Of a stretch of DNA of 64,000 nucleotides, positions 54,306 to 63,126 are shown in pieces. Source of the stretch: Aquiflexum sp. TKW24L (lineage in GTDB: Bacteria > Bacteroidota > Bacteroidia > Cytophagales > Cyclobacteriaceae). Where the stretch lies: positions 143,481 through 207,480 of the forward strand of contig NZ_JAMFLG010000004.1 of assembly GCF_023502205.1 (NCBI RefSeq). Direction: 5' to 3'. The first letter of the stretch is position 1. Each line of letters begins with the position of its first letter. Under the pieces are notes generated by a model that was not told the origin of the DNA, ran no database searches, and worked only from the letters and a program-made list of their open reading frames with translations. A program made the translations under genes and the position numbers.

Positions 54306-55387
54306 TTGGTAGGTTTGATTACGGCAGTTGTCTCAACTATTCCTTCCAATATTTCTGCTTTTTGTAGATCCTTGAGTCCCAATTTGACAGGCAAAGTGTC
54401 TCCTTCAGCATTGATGACAAAGCCATCATCCAAAATATACGACCTTGGCAATATCAACGCGTTTTCTTTCACCTCTATCACAATATTGGCTTCCAAAGTA
54501 AGGTTAGGGTACAATACAGCAGGAGCATTCACAAAAATCCCTTCCACCAAAAAGCTTTTCGACGCTTCATTCATCAAAGGATTGATCTTGAACACCTTTG
54601 CTTCGAAAGTCTCTCCTCTATAACTGTCCATGGTCACGACGATCTTTTGTCCTAGTTTTACCTTGACGATATCGTATTCATCCACCTGCATCTCGAGAAT
54701 AAATTGGTCCGCACTTCCTAAAATCGCCAATGGTGTCTGTGCATTGACCATTTCTCCCTTTTCTTTGAGCAGGTCATACACCCTGCCATTTACCTCACTT
54801 TTCAAGATCAGGTCACTTTCTAAAGCCCTGGAGATGGAAAGGTTTTTACCAGCACTTTTCTCATTGTATTCTATTTCCCTTTTGACATCCTGATAGTTCA
54901 GCTTGGCACTTTGAAGTGCATTTCGCGAATTTTGAAAGGCCAATTGCCTCTGTTCCAAATCTACTTCGGAACCTACCCCCTGATCTTTTAACCTTTTTTG
55001 TCTTTGGTACAGCAATGAATCGTTTTGCCAAATATTCTCTGCGTTCTTAATACTATTTTCCAACTCTCTCAGCCGGGTTTGATTCGCTTTTAGGTCTGCG
55101 TATGCCCGTGTCAGTTCGGCACTTTCCCTATTTAACCTGGCTGTCTCGTTGTATATCGCCAAGATGGGGCTTCCAATTTTTACCGAGTCTCCTTCACTCA
55201 CAAATATTTCCTGTACAATCCCGTTGGCATTAGCAAAGGCCTGATATTGGTTTTGTGCTTTGATGAGACCGGAGGCATAGACGGATTCCGAGATATTTTC
55301 TCTTTTTGGATTAACAGACTCTTGGGAAGAATCACAGGAAAAAATCAAAACAGATAAACCTAAAAAAATAGCACTAAAATATCTCAT
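54302..55387 (-). CDS. HlyD/MacA-type periplasmic adaptor lipoprotein
   Basis: A 361-residue membrane fusion protein with lipobox FSC (Cys18). Biotinyl-lipoyl halves lie at ~50-75 (VQEIFVSEGDSVKIGSPI) and ~195-220 (VNGRVYDLLKEKGEMV). A long alpha hairpin (~80-185, ELTRAYADLKANQTRLRELE) lies between them, with beta-barrel and C-terminal domains after. First gene of the exporter unit, coupled to the permease gene. It would link the inner-membrane pump to an outer-membrane channel not encoded here. Confidence 0.93.
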   Translation of the reverse strand: MRYFSAIFLGLSVLIFSCDSSQESVNPKRENISESVYASGLIKAQNQYQAFANANGIVQEIFVSEGDSVKIGSPILAIYNETARLNRESAELTRAYADLKANQTRLRELENSIKNAENIWQNDSLLYQRQKRLKDQGVGSEVDLEQRQLAFQNSRNALQSAKLNYQDVKREIEYNEKSAGKNLSISRALESDLILKSEVNGRVYDLLKEKGEMVNAQTPLAILGSADQFILEMQVDEYDIVKVKLGQKIVVTMDSYRGETFEAKVFKINPLMNEASKSFLVEGIFVNAPAVLYPNLTLEANIVIEVKENALILPRSYILDDGFVINAEGDTLPVKLGLKDLQKAEILEGIVETTAVIKPTK

Positions 55388-55452
55388 ATCAGACAGGTTT
55401 GATGACTTGAATTTACAGGATTATTACAAATTACAAGTCATAGCCCTTCTAT

Positions 55453-56244
55453 TTAATTCCCCATTTTTCCGATCATCCACTCACCCAAATTGGGGAAATG
55501 TTGACCGAAAAAAGCGATTAATTTGCCATGTCCGGTAAAGACAAAAGATTTTTTCCTCTTTGAAATTGCATTGACCATAACCCGGGCAGCTTTTTCTGTC
55601 GGCCACATGAGGTTTTTTGGTCTTGGGTCTATAATTTCAGGATGAAACACGCCGTCATTGTCCACCCTCGTGATATTGGAATCTACAAATCCCGGATGGA
55701 TTACCGTACAGCTGACACCTGTTCCTTTCAATTCCAACTGCAAAGTCTGCCCAATAGAACGGACGGCAGCTTTGGATGCGCCATAGGCACCGGTTTTGGG
55801 ATTGGGAACATAAGCGGCCACACTGCCAATAAGCACCAACCTCCCCTTAGTTGCTTTCAAATGAGGAATAGCAGATTTGGCTGTCATCGCTAGTCCCGTG
55901 ACGTTGATATCCAACTGTCGACGCAATTCTTTGGCAGTCAGGTTCTCGATTAATCCATAGACCCCATATCCTGCATTGGCAACAGCCACATCCAAGCGCC
56001 CATAGTGGCTGACAATATCCTGAACAGCTTTTTCGATTTCAGATTCCTCAAGGACATCACAGGGTACCAAAAAACCTTCGGCCCCTAATGCCTTTACCTG
56101 TTGCAATACTTCTTCCAGTTTATCAACACGTCTTGCACTTAGGGCTACTTTTGCCCCCTGCTTGGCAAATTCCAGGGCCATGTATTTCCCCAATCCTGAG
56201 GAAGCGCCGGTAATCCAGATGATTTGGTTTTGGAACATATTCAA
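55453..56244 (-). CDS. SDR-family oxidoreductase
   Basis: A 263-residue classical short-chain dehydrogenase: TGASSGLGKYMA (nucleotide), NAGYGVYG, Ser/Tyr/Lys catalysis in LIGSVAAY and YGASKAAVRSIG, and PGFVDSNI. The DhbS-like C-terminus with KRKKSFVFTGHGK suggests a membrane-facing reductase of the DltE/YqjQ type, substrate unknown. An ATG six bases inside the annotated start is equally possible (MFQNQ). A repeat cluster begins six bases before the start codon. Confidence 0.92.
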   Translation of the reverse strand: MNMFQNQIIWITGASSGLGKYMALEFAKQGAKVALSARRVDKLEEVLQQVKALGAEGFLVPCDVLEESEIEKAVQDIVSHYGRLDVAVANAGYGVYGLIENLTAKELRRQLDINVTGLAMTAKSAIPHLKATKGRLVLIGSVAAYVPNPKTGAYGASKAAVRSIGQTLQLELKGTGVSCTVIHPGFVDSNITRVDNDGVFHPEIIDPRPKNLMWPTEKAARVMVNAISKRKKSFVFTGHGKLIAFFGQHFPNLGEWMIGKMGN

Positions 56245-56249
56245 ATTTT

Positions 56250-56570
56250 GAAATAAGGTAGAAATATTTTATGATACGAATTAGTATTGGATGATTATTT
56301 TGAAATAAGGTAGAAATACATTGAAATACAATTGAAATAAAAAAGGACCAACCATTAGATATTAATTGATCCCGATAACTATCGGGATAGATATTAGTTG
56401 ATATTGGATGGCTAAATTGAAATATGGTAGAAATACATCGAAATATAATGGAAATAAAAAAAACCAATTCCTAAAGATATCTGATACTGATTGATATTAG
56501 ATATTAGTTGATATTGGATGACTAAATTGAAATAGGGTAGAAATACATTGAAATAAATTGAAATAAAAAA
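56250..56570. repeat. Three-fold module array upstream of the SDR gene
   Basis: Imperfect copies start near 56284, 56401 and 56511 (steps 117 and 110). Each reads 'attggatg', then 'gaaataaggtagaaatacat', then 'gaaataaaaaa'. Between them lie 'gatattagttgat' units and a perfect hairpin TCCCGATA/TATCGGGA (near 56369-56386). Word families are shared with 24875-25014 and 48063-48440. Confidence 0.8.
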
Positions 56571-56599
56571 GCATCAATCCTGATTTAAAGGATTGATGC
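56565..56599 (-). terminator. Distal terminator behind the S9 peptidase gene
   Basis: Perfect 10 bp stem GCATCAATCC/GGATTGATGC with a T run on the minus strand (56565-56570). It is embedded in a module that is repeated at 56703-56795. Confidence 0.8.
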
Positions 56600-56600
56600 T

Positions 56601-56660
56601 GAAATTATTTCGCCGAAGGCATATTTCCAATGTATTTCGCTCTAAGTCAAAACTTCAATA
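56601..56660. repeat. 'Tttcgccgaaggcatatttc' module, copy 1
   Basis: Follows the distal terminator; closely matches 56740-56795 ('atttcgccgaaggcatattt' then 'gtatttcgctctaagtcaaa'). Together with the two hairpins this makes a duplicated terminator-plus-repeat module with a ~138 bp step. Confidence 0.75.
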
Positions 56661-56702
56661 CTGAGAGAACTTTAAATAGAGCATATTTCAAAAAAAAGAA
56701 AT

Positions 56703-56737
56703 AAAAAAGCACCAATCCCCATAAAAAGAATTGGTGC
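56703..56737 (-). terminator. Proximal terminator behind the S9 peptidase gene
   Basis: Stem GCACCAAT/ATTGGTGC followed on the minus strand by a T run (56703-56708). It is the first of two tandem, related terminators downstream of the peptidase stop. Confidence 0.8.
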
Positions 56738-56739
56738 AA

Positions 56740-56795
56740 AAATTATTTCGCCGAAGGCATATTTCTACGTATTTCGCTCTAAGTCAAAAACTTCA
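56740..56795. repeat. 'Tttcgccgaaggcatatttc' module, copy 2
   Basis: Second copy of the module at 56601-56660, located between the peptidase stop codon and the proximal terminator. Confidence 0.75.
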
Positions 56796-56825
56796 AAACA
56801 AAAAGCACATCAAATTGAGCTTATT

Positions 56826-58961
56826 TCATTTCGAAATCCCAAGAATATCAAAAACAAAGGCATATTCCAAAGCCAACTCCTTCAGACTTTCAAACCTTCC
56901 ACTTGCACCGCCATGTCCCGCGTCCATATTAGTTTTGATAAAGAGACGGTTATTGTCTGTCTTTTTGGTTCGGAGAAGTGCTACCCATTTTGCAGGTTCC
57001 CAATACTGGACTTGTGAATCGTGAAGACCTGTTGTGGCAAGAATATTAGGATAATTTTTTGCCTCTATATTATCATAAGGAGAATAGGAAAGCATGTATT
57101 CATATTGCTCCTGAATGTTTGGATTGCCCCATTCTAGCCACTCAAAGGTGGTCAATGGAATCGTCTCATCCATCATTGTCGTGATCACATCCACAAAAGC
57201 AACCTGTGCTACTATACCCCGATAGAGCTCTGGAGCCATGTTTGTAATAGCTCCCATCAACAATCCACCGGCACTTCCACCAGAGGCAAAAAGCTTGTCT
57301 TTTGCGACATATTGGTTGTCCTGAAGCCATTTGGAGCAATCGATGAAGTCATTAAATGTATTCTTCTTGTTCATCATTTTGCCATCCTGATACCAATCCC
57401 CGCCCATTTCCTGACCTCCACGTACATGCGCAATGGCATATACAAATCCCCGATCCAACAGGCTCAATCTAGAGCTGCTGAAGTAAGCATCCATAGAGGC
57501 TCCATAAGAACCATACGCATAAATCCATCCAGGTGAAGTGCCATCTTTTTTAAATTGGTCAATTCTATAAACAATGGACATCGGGATTCTCTTTCCATCA
57601 CGGGAAGGAACCATGATCCTTTCTGTCTTGTAATTGGATTTGTTAAAATCCCCTAAGACAGGCTGTTCTTTCATCAAGGTTTTTTCCTTGGTTTCCATGT
57701 CATAGTCGTAAGTCGAATTTGGCGTGGTCATGGAAGTGTAGGAATACCGCAAAGTCTTGGAATTAAACTCAGGATTATAACCAATATTTGCCGAATAAGC
57801 CGGTTCGTCGAAAACCATCTGATGCTCCGACTTATCGGCCCATTTGATGATTCGGATATTGGCAAGTCCTTCTTTGGTCTCCTGAACCGCATAAAAATCT
57901 TTGAAGTATTCTACATTTTCCAAGAAAATATCTGCCCTGTGGGGTATCAAATCTTTCCAATTAGAGACAGAAGGATCTGCAATAGGCGCTTCGGCTAGGC
58001 GGTAATTGACTGCATTAAGGTTAGTGTAAATATTGAATTTGTCCCCACCGGCATGGTCCACACTGTATTGGACATTGTTCTGCACAGGAGCAATCAACTT
58101 AGGTTTGCCTGGATTGTCTGCATCCATAAACATGGCGTAGGAGGCATCCGTACGGCCTGAACCGATGATGATGTATTTTTTCGATTTGGTTTTACCCACT
58201 CCGCAGCTCAGTGTCTGATCTTTTTCTTCAAATACCAATTCATCTTTGGAAATATCTTGACCAAGGATATGTCTCTTAACCTGAAAATTCCTAAGCGTCA
58301 CAGGATCCGGTATGGAGTAGAAAAAGGATTTGTTGTCATTGGTCCATGTTGCGGAGCTTCTGATATTTTCAATCTTGTCAGGAAGCATTTCTCCTGTACG
58401 GAGGTCTTTGATCATGACGGTGTAGAAATTTCGCCCGACGGTATCCATAATGATGGCGGCGAGGTTGTGGTCAGGACTGACTGAAGTGAAAAAGTTGAGA
58501 AATGATTTTCCTTTTCCCAGTTCATTTCCATCCATGATGATTTCTTCTGCACCTTCGAGAGAGCCTTTTTTCCTTGCGTAAATCGGATACTCTCCTCCTT
58601 CAACATAGCGGGTGTAGTAATAATAATCGTCCAATCTGTATGGAACAGACGAATCGTCTTCTTTGATCCTTGCGCGCAATTCATTGAACAACTGCTCCTG
58701 AAAGCCCTTGGTGTGTGCCATCATGGTATCGAGATAGGCATTCTCTGCATTCAGGTAATCGATGACTTCAGGGTTTTCACGGTCATTGAGCCAATAATAA
58801 TTGTCCACTCTTTTGTGTCCGTGTTTGGCGGTGATTTCAAATGGTTTGACGGTAGCCAAGGGTGGTGCTACATCCGGCAAAGTTGATTCCGGTTTTTCCG
58901 GGGAACATGCGATACTCATTCCTGTGAGGATAATTAGAAAGTTTTGGATTGATTTATTCAT
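56826..58961 (-). CDS. S9-family prolyl oligopeptidase (PtrB-like)
   Basis: A 711-residue probable lipoprotein (lipobox MSIAC, Cys19). Beta-propeller ~75-430, alpha/beta-hydrolase domain after ~440. Catalytic triad: Ser in ASGGSAGGLLMG (~560), Asp in TTGLHDSQV (~648), His in DAGHGGASGRF (~682). The HGGASGRF ending and overall length place it with oligopeptidase B / protease II-type enzymes that cut small peptides after basic residues or Pro. It probably acts in the periplasm. Two tandem terminators follow. Confidence 0.94.
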   Translation of the reverse strand: MNKSIQNFLIILTGMSIACSPEKPESTLPDVAPPLATVKPFEITAKHGHKRVDNYYWLNDRENPEVIDYLNAENAYLDTMMAHTKGFQEQLFNELRARIKEDDSSVPYRLDDYYYYTRYVEGGEYPIYARKKGSLEGAEEIIMDGNELGKGKSFLNFFTSVSPDHNLAAIIMDTVGRNFYTVMIKDLRTGEMLPDKIENIRSSATWTNDNKSFFYSIPDPVTLRNFQVKRHILGQDISKDELVFEEKDQTLSCGVGKTKSKKYIIIGSGRTDASYAMFMDADNPGKPKLIAPVQNNVQYSVDHAGGDKFNIYTNLNAVNYRLAEAPIADPSVSNWKDLIPHRADIFLENVEYFKDFYAVQETKEGLANIRIIKWADKSEHQMVFDEPAYSANIGYNPEFNSKTLRYSYTSMTTPNSTYDYDMETKEKTLMKEQPVLGDFNKSNYKTERIMVPSRDGKRIPMSIVYRIDQFKKDGTSPGWIYAYGSYGASMDAYFSSSRLSLLDRGFVYAIAHVRGGQEMGGDWYQDGKMMNKKNTFNDFIDCSKWLQDNQYVAKDKLFASGGSAGGLLMGAITNMAPELYRGIVAQVAFVDVITTMMDETIPLTTFEWLEWGNPNIQEQYEYMLSYSPYDNIEAKNYPNILATTGLHDSQVQYWEPAKWVALLRTKKTDNNRLFIKTNMDAGHGGASGRFESLKELALEYAFVFDILGISK

Positions 58962-59158
58962 GGTTGCTGGGGAATAAGCAGTAAAGATAATGAAATCATG
59001 GTACTGAATTCAGTCTAATTTACAGTGAAGAACAGTAGGGAAGTTAGGCTTTACAGACGACGATCGATTGGCTATACTTTTCTGAATCGGATCCACCAAA
59101 TAGAATATAACGGCTAAAAAAACCCCTACTCATCTAATTGAGAAGAAGAATAGGGAAC

Positions 59159-59199
59159 AAAAAAACATGGGAATCCGGCTTAAAAAGCCAAATCCCCAT
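59159..59199 (-). terminator. Strong terminator of the baeRF3-type gene
   Basis: A 15 bp stem (13 pairs) at 59167-59199 followed on the minus strand by G and seven T's. It is 24 bp beyond the stop codon. Confidence 0.85.
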
Positions 59200-59223
59200 T
59201 TTAGATAAAACTAAATACTTTGA

Positions 59224-60378
59224 TTAGTATCGATAAATAGCAGCAAGGCCTGTTTCAGAAGGCATTTTGTCTGCAGGAAGCACCATTACTTCTCCACCCA
59301 TTTTGATCACCAACTCACCCAAATCATCTAACAAATCATCAACCTTAGGATTATCAATGCTCCTATTTTGTGCATTTCCGGTTACAAAGTTGGTAATTCT
59401 CATGGCTATAATTTTATCAGCCTCCACCAAAAGTGTGTCAATCCGACCTTCCGTAGCAGCTTGGACTACTTCTTTGATGTCACTGCTTCCCTTGCCATTG
59501 GCATTTGCCTGACCAAATGAATCTGCGAGTTCATTCAATTTTTTCAAATAAATAGGCTCCATTATTTCCCAAGCCATAGTCGCCATTTTCTCAGTATCGA
59601 TAGCTGAAGGATTTATCTGAATTCCATCTGGTAAGAGATGGGCATTTTTGCTTACTTCTCGGAAAGGATGATGATGTTCAGTCAATGCTGCCAAAATTAA
59701 AGGCAAACCGATTGGTTTGGAGTAATATTGCTCAACGTGTTCGCTTGCAAATCGGAAAAATTTTTCTGTATCCACATCGACTTCGTCTTTTTTACTCCCA
59801 TGTCCGTGGTGCATATTGGAACTTTCACCGCTGGCCCCGCCATATGAAGCTACTGTGAGGTGTTTATCAGTCAACTCTGAACCAAGAGCTTCTTCTATTG
59901 TGGTGGGGATTACCGCCGAAATGTCAATTTCAGATAATGAGAAGCGATTTCCTTCAAACAATTTCATTTCATGTCTGTTTAAGGCCAAAACGTGAAAACG
60001 GTCGGAAGACTGTAAATATTTCCTCAAAGGTTTGGTGTGAAAACTATCAGCAACAATCGCCAATTCTTCCACAGGAATTTGCAAGCCGACAATTTCCAAC
60101 AGATCTACAGAGCTAAAAACTGCCAATCCTTCAAGGGTTTGGTTCCACACTTCGGGATCATGGATGAGCTCTTCCAATGGAGCAAGAAAAGCTTTAGTTT
60201 CATCATTTGAATATTTTTTTCGCAAAGAATCCTCCATTGTTTTTAAAAGATTCTTGAATCTGATGGGATCTTGAAGGTTATCAGGATGGCTTCGATGTGT
60301 GGGCATATACAAGGAAAGACACGTCTCATCAGTTTTAGCCAATAAGCCCTGAACCAATTTTTTGGTTAGTAATTTCAT
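59224..60378 (-). CDS. baeRF3-type (bacterial eRF1-like) protein
   Basis: A 384-residue protein matching the bacterial archaeo-eukaryotic release-factor-like group: N-terminal LSLYMPTHRSHPDNLQDPIRFKNLL-type segment (21-45), LEGLAVFSS, and HVLALNRHEMKLFEGNRF. A His/Gly loop HHGHGSKKDE is near residue 190, in the place of the eRF1 GGQ-like loop. A PLILAALTEHHHPFREV block and a C-terminal domain with TDTLL-like RIDTLLVEADK follow. Members are proposed to act on the ribosome, but no function is proven. Monocistronic, with a strong terminator. Confidence 0.82.
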   Translation of the reverse strand: MKLLTKKLVQGLLAKTDETCLSLYMPTHRSHPDNLQDPIRFKNLLKTMEDSLRKKYSNDETKAFLAPLEELIHDPEVWNQTLEGLAVFSSVDLLEIVGLQIPVEELAIVADSFHTKPLRKYLQSSDRFHVLALNRHEMKLFEGNRFSLSEIDISAVIPTTIEEALGSELTDKHLTVASYGGASGESSNMHHGHGSKKDEVDVDTEKFFRFASEHVEQYYSKPIGLPLILAALTEHHHPFREVSKNAHLLPDGIQINPSAIDTEKMATMAWEIMEPIYLKKLNELADSFGQANANGKGSSDIKEVVQAATEGRIDTLLVEADKIIAMRITNFVTGNAQNRSIDNPKVDDLLDDLGELVIKMGGEVMVLPADKMPSETGLAAIYRY

Positions 60379-60605
60379 AATATGATTTATTGCTTTAATT
60401 CCGGGACTTCATTCAGAATTAGTGCTCTCCTGAAATATCTTGTATAAAGAATACCGGAAATTGACCAATAAAGGTATGATTCCCCGAATGTCTAAGCGTT
60501 ACTGAAATTTTGAAAATTGTTACACAATTCCTTTACAATCATCAAAATCCCAAAAAATTTAAAAATGGCTTTTTGAGTGGTGACCCATCAAACTTACGAA
60601 TCGCT
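60379..60605. other. Promoter gap of the baeRF3-type gene
   Basis: A/T-rich; no gene or clear regulatory motif found. Confidence 0.4.
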
Positions 60606-60749
60606 TTAATCTAGAAGCGGGATATTTCTTGCCCTTAAAGGGTCATTGGACATGTGAGACCCAATCAGGTGCGGTGTTGATTTTTGCCGAAGGATAAAAC
60701 TAAGTTGAGCGACATGGTGCTGCACATGTCTGAAGTCAGTTTTATACAT
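60606..60749 (-). pseudogene. C-terminal relic of a DinB-fold protein
   Basis: 47 in-frame residues end at a TAA and begin MYKTDFRHVQHHVAQLSFILRQ-like (residues 1-16 given here as MYKTDFRHVQHHVAQL). The RHVQHH-x-x-QL-x-x-x-LRQ pattern is that of the last helix in DinB/DUF664-type proteins, where both His bind metal. The frame continues upstream into the yceI-like gene end but has no further similarity, so only the tail remains. Function lost. Confidence 0.5.
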
Positions 60750-60781
60750 TTTTCCGGAGGGACCTAAAATCGAATAGCAAT

Positions 60782-61303
60782 TTAGAAGTTGATATTTACC
60801 TTCACTTTAACCTCATCACCAAGGACAATGCTACTTTCACCAATTCCATAATCCAATCTGTTGATTGTGAAATCACCAATCAACTTCTTGGTATTTCCTT
60901 TAGAAGTTAGCATAAACGGTATTTCTATTTCTTTCTTCACCTCCTTGATCGTAAGATCGAACACTCCCATATAACTTCCTTTTCCTTTGGTGGTGATTTT
61001 TTTTGACGTTATCAAAATTTCAGGAAATTTATCTACATGGAAATATTGTCTTCCCTGCAAATGCTTATCCCGGAGCTTAATGCCTGTATCCATGCTCACA
61101 GGATAGGCGACTCCTTTAATCGAAGATTCATCTAGTCTTTTTGGGTCAAAGGATATTTCATACTCCCAATCTGAAATAGTGCCTTCTACTGTAATTCCTG
61201 CATTTTTGATCTCAAATACAATCGGATCAGATCCTTTTTCTTTTTGGCAAAAAGCCTGAAATTGAATCAGGAAAACGAGGGAAATAAGAAAATTCACATT
61301 CAT
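60782..61303 (-). CDS. YceI-like periplasmic protein
   Basis: A 173-residue exported protein (signal peptide to ~AFC at residue 19). The lipocalin-like YceI domain shows VEGTISDWEYEISFDPKRL, RDKHLQGRQYFHVDKFPEILITSKKI, FDLTIKEVKKEIEIPFML and GDFTINRLDYGIG. Such proteins bind isoprenoid-like lipids or quinones in the periplasm. It starts three bases after the cytochrome gene stop, so the two are cotranscribed; electron or lipid handling together is plausible. Confidence 0.92.
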   Translation of the reverse strand: MNVNFLISLVFLIQFQAFCQKEKGSDPIVFEIKNAGITVEGTISDWEYEISFDPKRLDESSIKGVAYPVSMDTGIKLRDKHLQGRQYFHVDKFPEILITSKKITTKGKGSYMGVFDLTIKEVKKEIEIPFMLTSKGNTKKLIGDFTINRLDYGIGESSIVLGDEVKVKVNINF

Positions 61304-61306
61304 GGA

Positions 61307-62881
61307 TCAAAGGGATTTTAGATAAGCGATAAGTGCCTTTTTATCTTCAGCATCCAATTCCATCCCAAACTCATGCCCTTTGACCGCTTTGGTCTTGACA
61401 TCATGTGGCTTGAACCCCGTGGGAACATAATCATCTTCCAATCTTACCGGATTAAAAAGGTCCTCTAAGTTGGCCAACGAAGCATCATGAAGAAAAGGTC
61501 CTCTGTACCACAAACCCAATAAAGACGGGACTTTGTAATAGCCTGTTCCCCTCCTTGTCTTCATCGTGTATCCATGGTCTGTACCCACCGAGATGTCGAA
61601 GATGTCGTATCTATCATAATGATCCTCAGGTATTTCAAAACCATCAGCTGGGGTCAGTTTGTTATTGGTAAACAAAGGCGGGGTATGACAAGTCACGCAA
61701 CCCTGCTCGGCAAAAATGATTTTTCCTTTTTCACTCAATTGAGAAGCTTGATTCGGGTTTATAGGCGGACTGAGTGAATACACATATTTGGCAAGCGCAT
61801 AAAGCTGTGCATCTGAGTGCCTATCATAGGTTCCCGGAAAAAAGATAGGTTCACCGCTATTGAGTCTTTCTTTGGTAAGGCCAATGGAATTGTAATCCCC
61901 ATAGAAATTCAGAAAGTCCAAAGCCTGATTCATGGCGATATAGCGCATCATGTCCTCGATATTCCTATGTTGTCCTAGTCCTCCGTGGTCCAAGTATTTT
62001 CTGTCCTTGACCCCTATCAGATTTGGTGCTTGTGGCGGAAAAAGGATACTTGTTCCCTGCCTGCCAAATGCTCCTTCGGGAACAGCCCGATAAGCTGCCA
62101 AAATAGCTTCTTTTCCACTTGCCAATAATTTACCATGTGGATCCCCTTCTGCAAAAGGACTTCCAAAAAGGATATTGGTAATCCCCTGCACTCCCCTTTC
62201 AGAGGCTCCGTCAGATTCCATGGCAAAGGCAAAAGCCTTATCACCAGGCCAGTTACCTTGTGCACCTTTGAGCAAAGAACCATCATCCATCACCCGGGTA
62301 TGGCACATAGCGCAGGAAAGATTACCCAAATAGACTTTTCCCTTTCCAGCCACCACCCATTGGGCAAAGGGCATAATGCCCTCAGGTGTCAAAGGCATGT
62401 TTGTCTTAGCGTAAAAATCTTTGTTCCTTACATGTTGTGTATTGATCAACGCACCCAAAGTGTCAATAGGATAGCCAAAAAGCAGTTCTCCTGCCTTGAT
62501 ATAATCTTCCTCTGTTACCAAAGTTGATTGGTCCAATACGATTTCAGCCTCCTGCTGATGAAGCCATTCCCAATAGCCTTCCGGTTCGTGGTCAGGATGA
62601 TAGACCGGATAGGTTTTGTAAACAACTCTTTCAGGAAGGTTGTAGTAAAATTCCTCGGAAACAGGTTTTGCGGAAAATTCAGGATTGGAATTGGGAAGTT
62701 CCCAATCTTCCATAGCTTCATCGGTCCATACTTTGGGAATTTGAATTTTTATCTCATCTGCCCACCCAACAATTTGATCCGGTAATTTCCCTCCCCATAA
62801 AAGTGGAAAGACAAATATTGGCCAATAAATGAATGAGGAGATCCTTAACTTTTTTAATAATTGATCAGTTTTGAATTTCAT
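61307..62881 (-). CDS. Di-heme c-type cytochrome (CCP/MauG/RoxA-like)
   Basis: A 524-residue exported protein with an N-terminal anchor or signal (~14-30, SSFIYWPIFVFPLLWGG) and two heme c motifs: CAMCH (C190, C193, H194) and CVTCH (C395, C398, H399). The ~200-residue spacing and the segment QGTSILFPPQAPNLIGVKDRKYLDHGGLGQHRNIEDMMRYI resemble the di-heme peroxidase / rubber-oxygenase superfamily. Whether it is a peroxidase, an oxygenase or an electron carrier cannot be told. It forms an operon with the YceI-like gene. Confidence 0.88.
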   Translation of the reverse strand: MKFKTDQLLKKLRISSFIYWPIFVFPLLWGGKLPDQIVGWADEIKIQIPKVWTDEAMEDWELPNSNPEFSAKPVSEEFYYNLPERVVYKTYPVYHPDHEPEGYWEWLHQQEAEIVLDQSTLVTEEDYIKAGELLFGYPIDTLGALINTQHVRNKDFYAKTNMPLTPEGIMPFAQWVVAGKGKVYLGNLSCAMCHTRVMDDGSLLKGAQGNWPGDKAFAFAMESDGASERGVQGITNILFGSPFAEGDPHGKLLASGKEAILAAYRAVPEGAFGRQGTSILFPPQAPNLIGVKDRKYLDHGGLGQHRNIEDMMRYIAMNQALDFLNFYGDYNSIGLTKERLNSGEPIFFPGTYDRHSDAQLYALAKYVYSLSPPINPNQASQLSEKGKIIFAEQGCVTCHTPPLFTNNKLTPADGFEIPEDHYDRYDIFDISVGTDHGYTMKTRRGTGYYKVPSLLGLWYRGPFLHDASLANLEDLFNPVRLEDDYVPTGFKPHDVKTKAVKGHEFGMELDAEDKKALIAYLKSL

Positions 62882-62946
62882 GCTTTAAACATTTATTAAA
62901 CATAGAATTGCGGAAAAGACAGTCCTTTATCATTTAGACTAATCGT

Positions 62947-62984
62947 AAAAAGGACATCCAGATACCTGATTCATGCTGGATGTC
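62947..62984 (-). terminator. Terminator behind the outer-membrane protein gene
   Basis: Perfect 9 bp stem GACATCCAG/CTGGATGTC followed on the minus strand by CTTTTT. It separates the gene at 63127-63978 from the cytochrome gene. Confidence 0.75.
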
Positions 62985-63126
62985 ATTGCTTTATAATTCA
63001 AGATATAAAAAATTCATTAAAAAGTAGTCACTAATAAAATGGAGGAAGGATTGCATTAATACAAACTTGTTTTGTCCTTCTCATAATTCGATTTACAAAA
63101 TTGAACAAAGAAGATTGTTCTTAATA

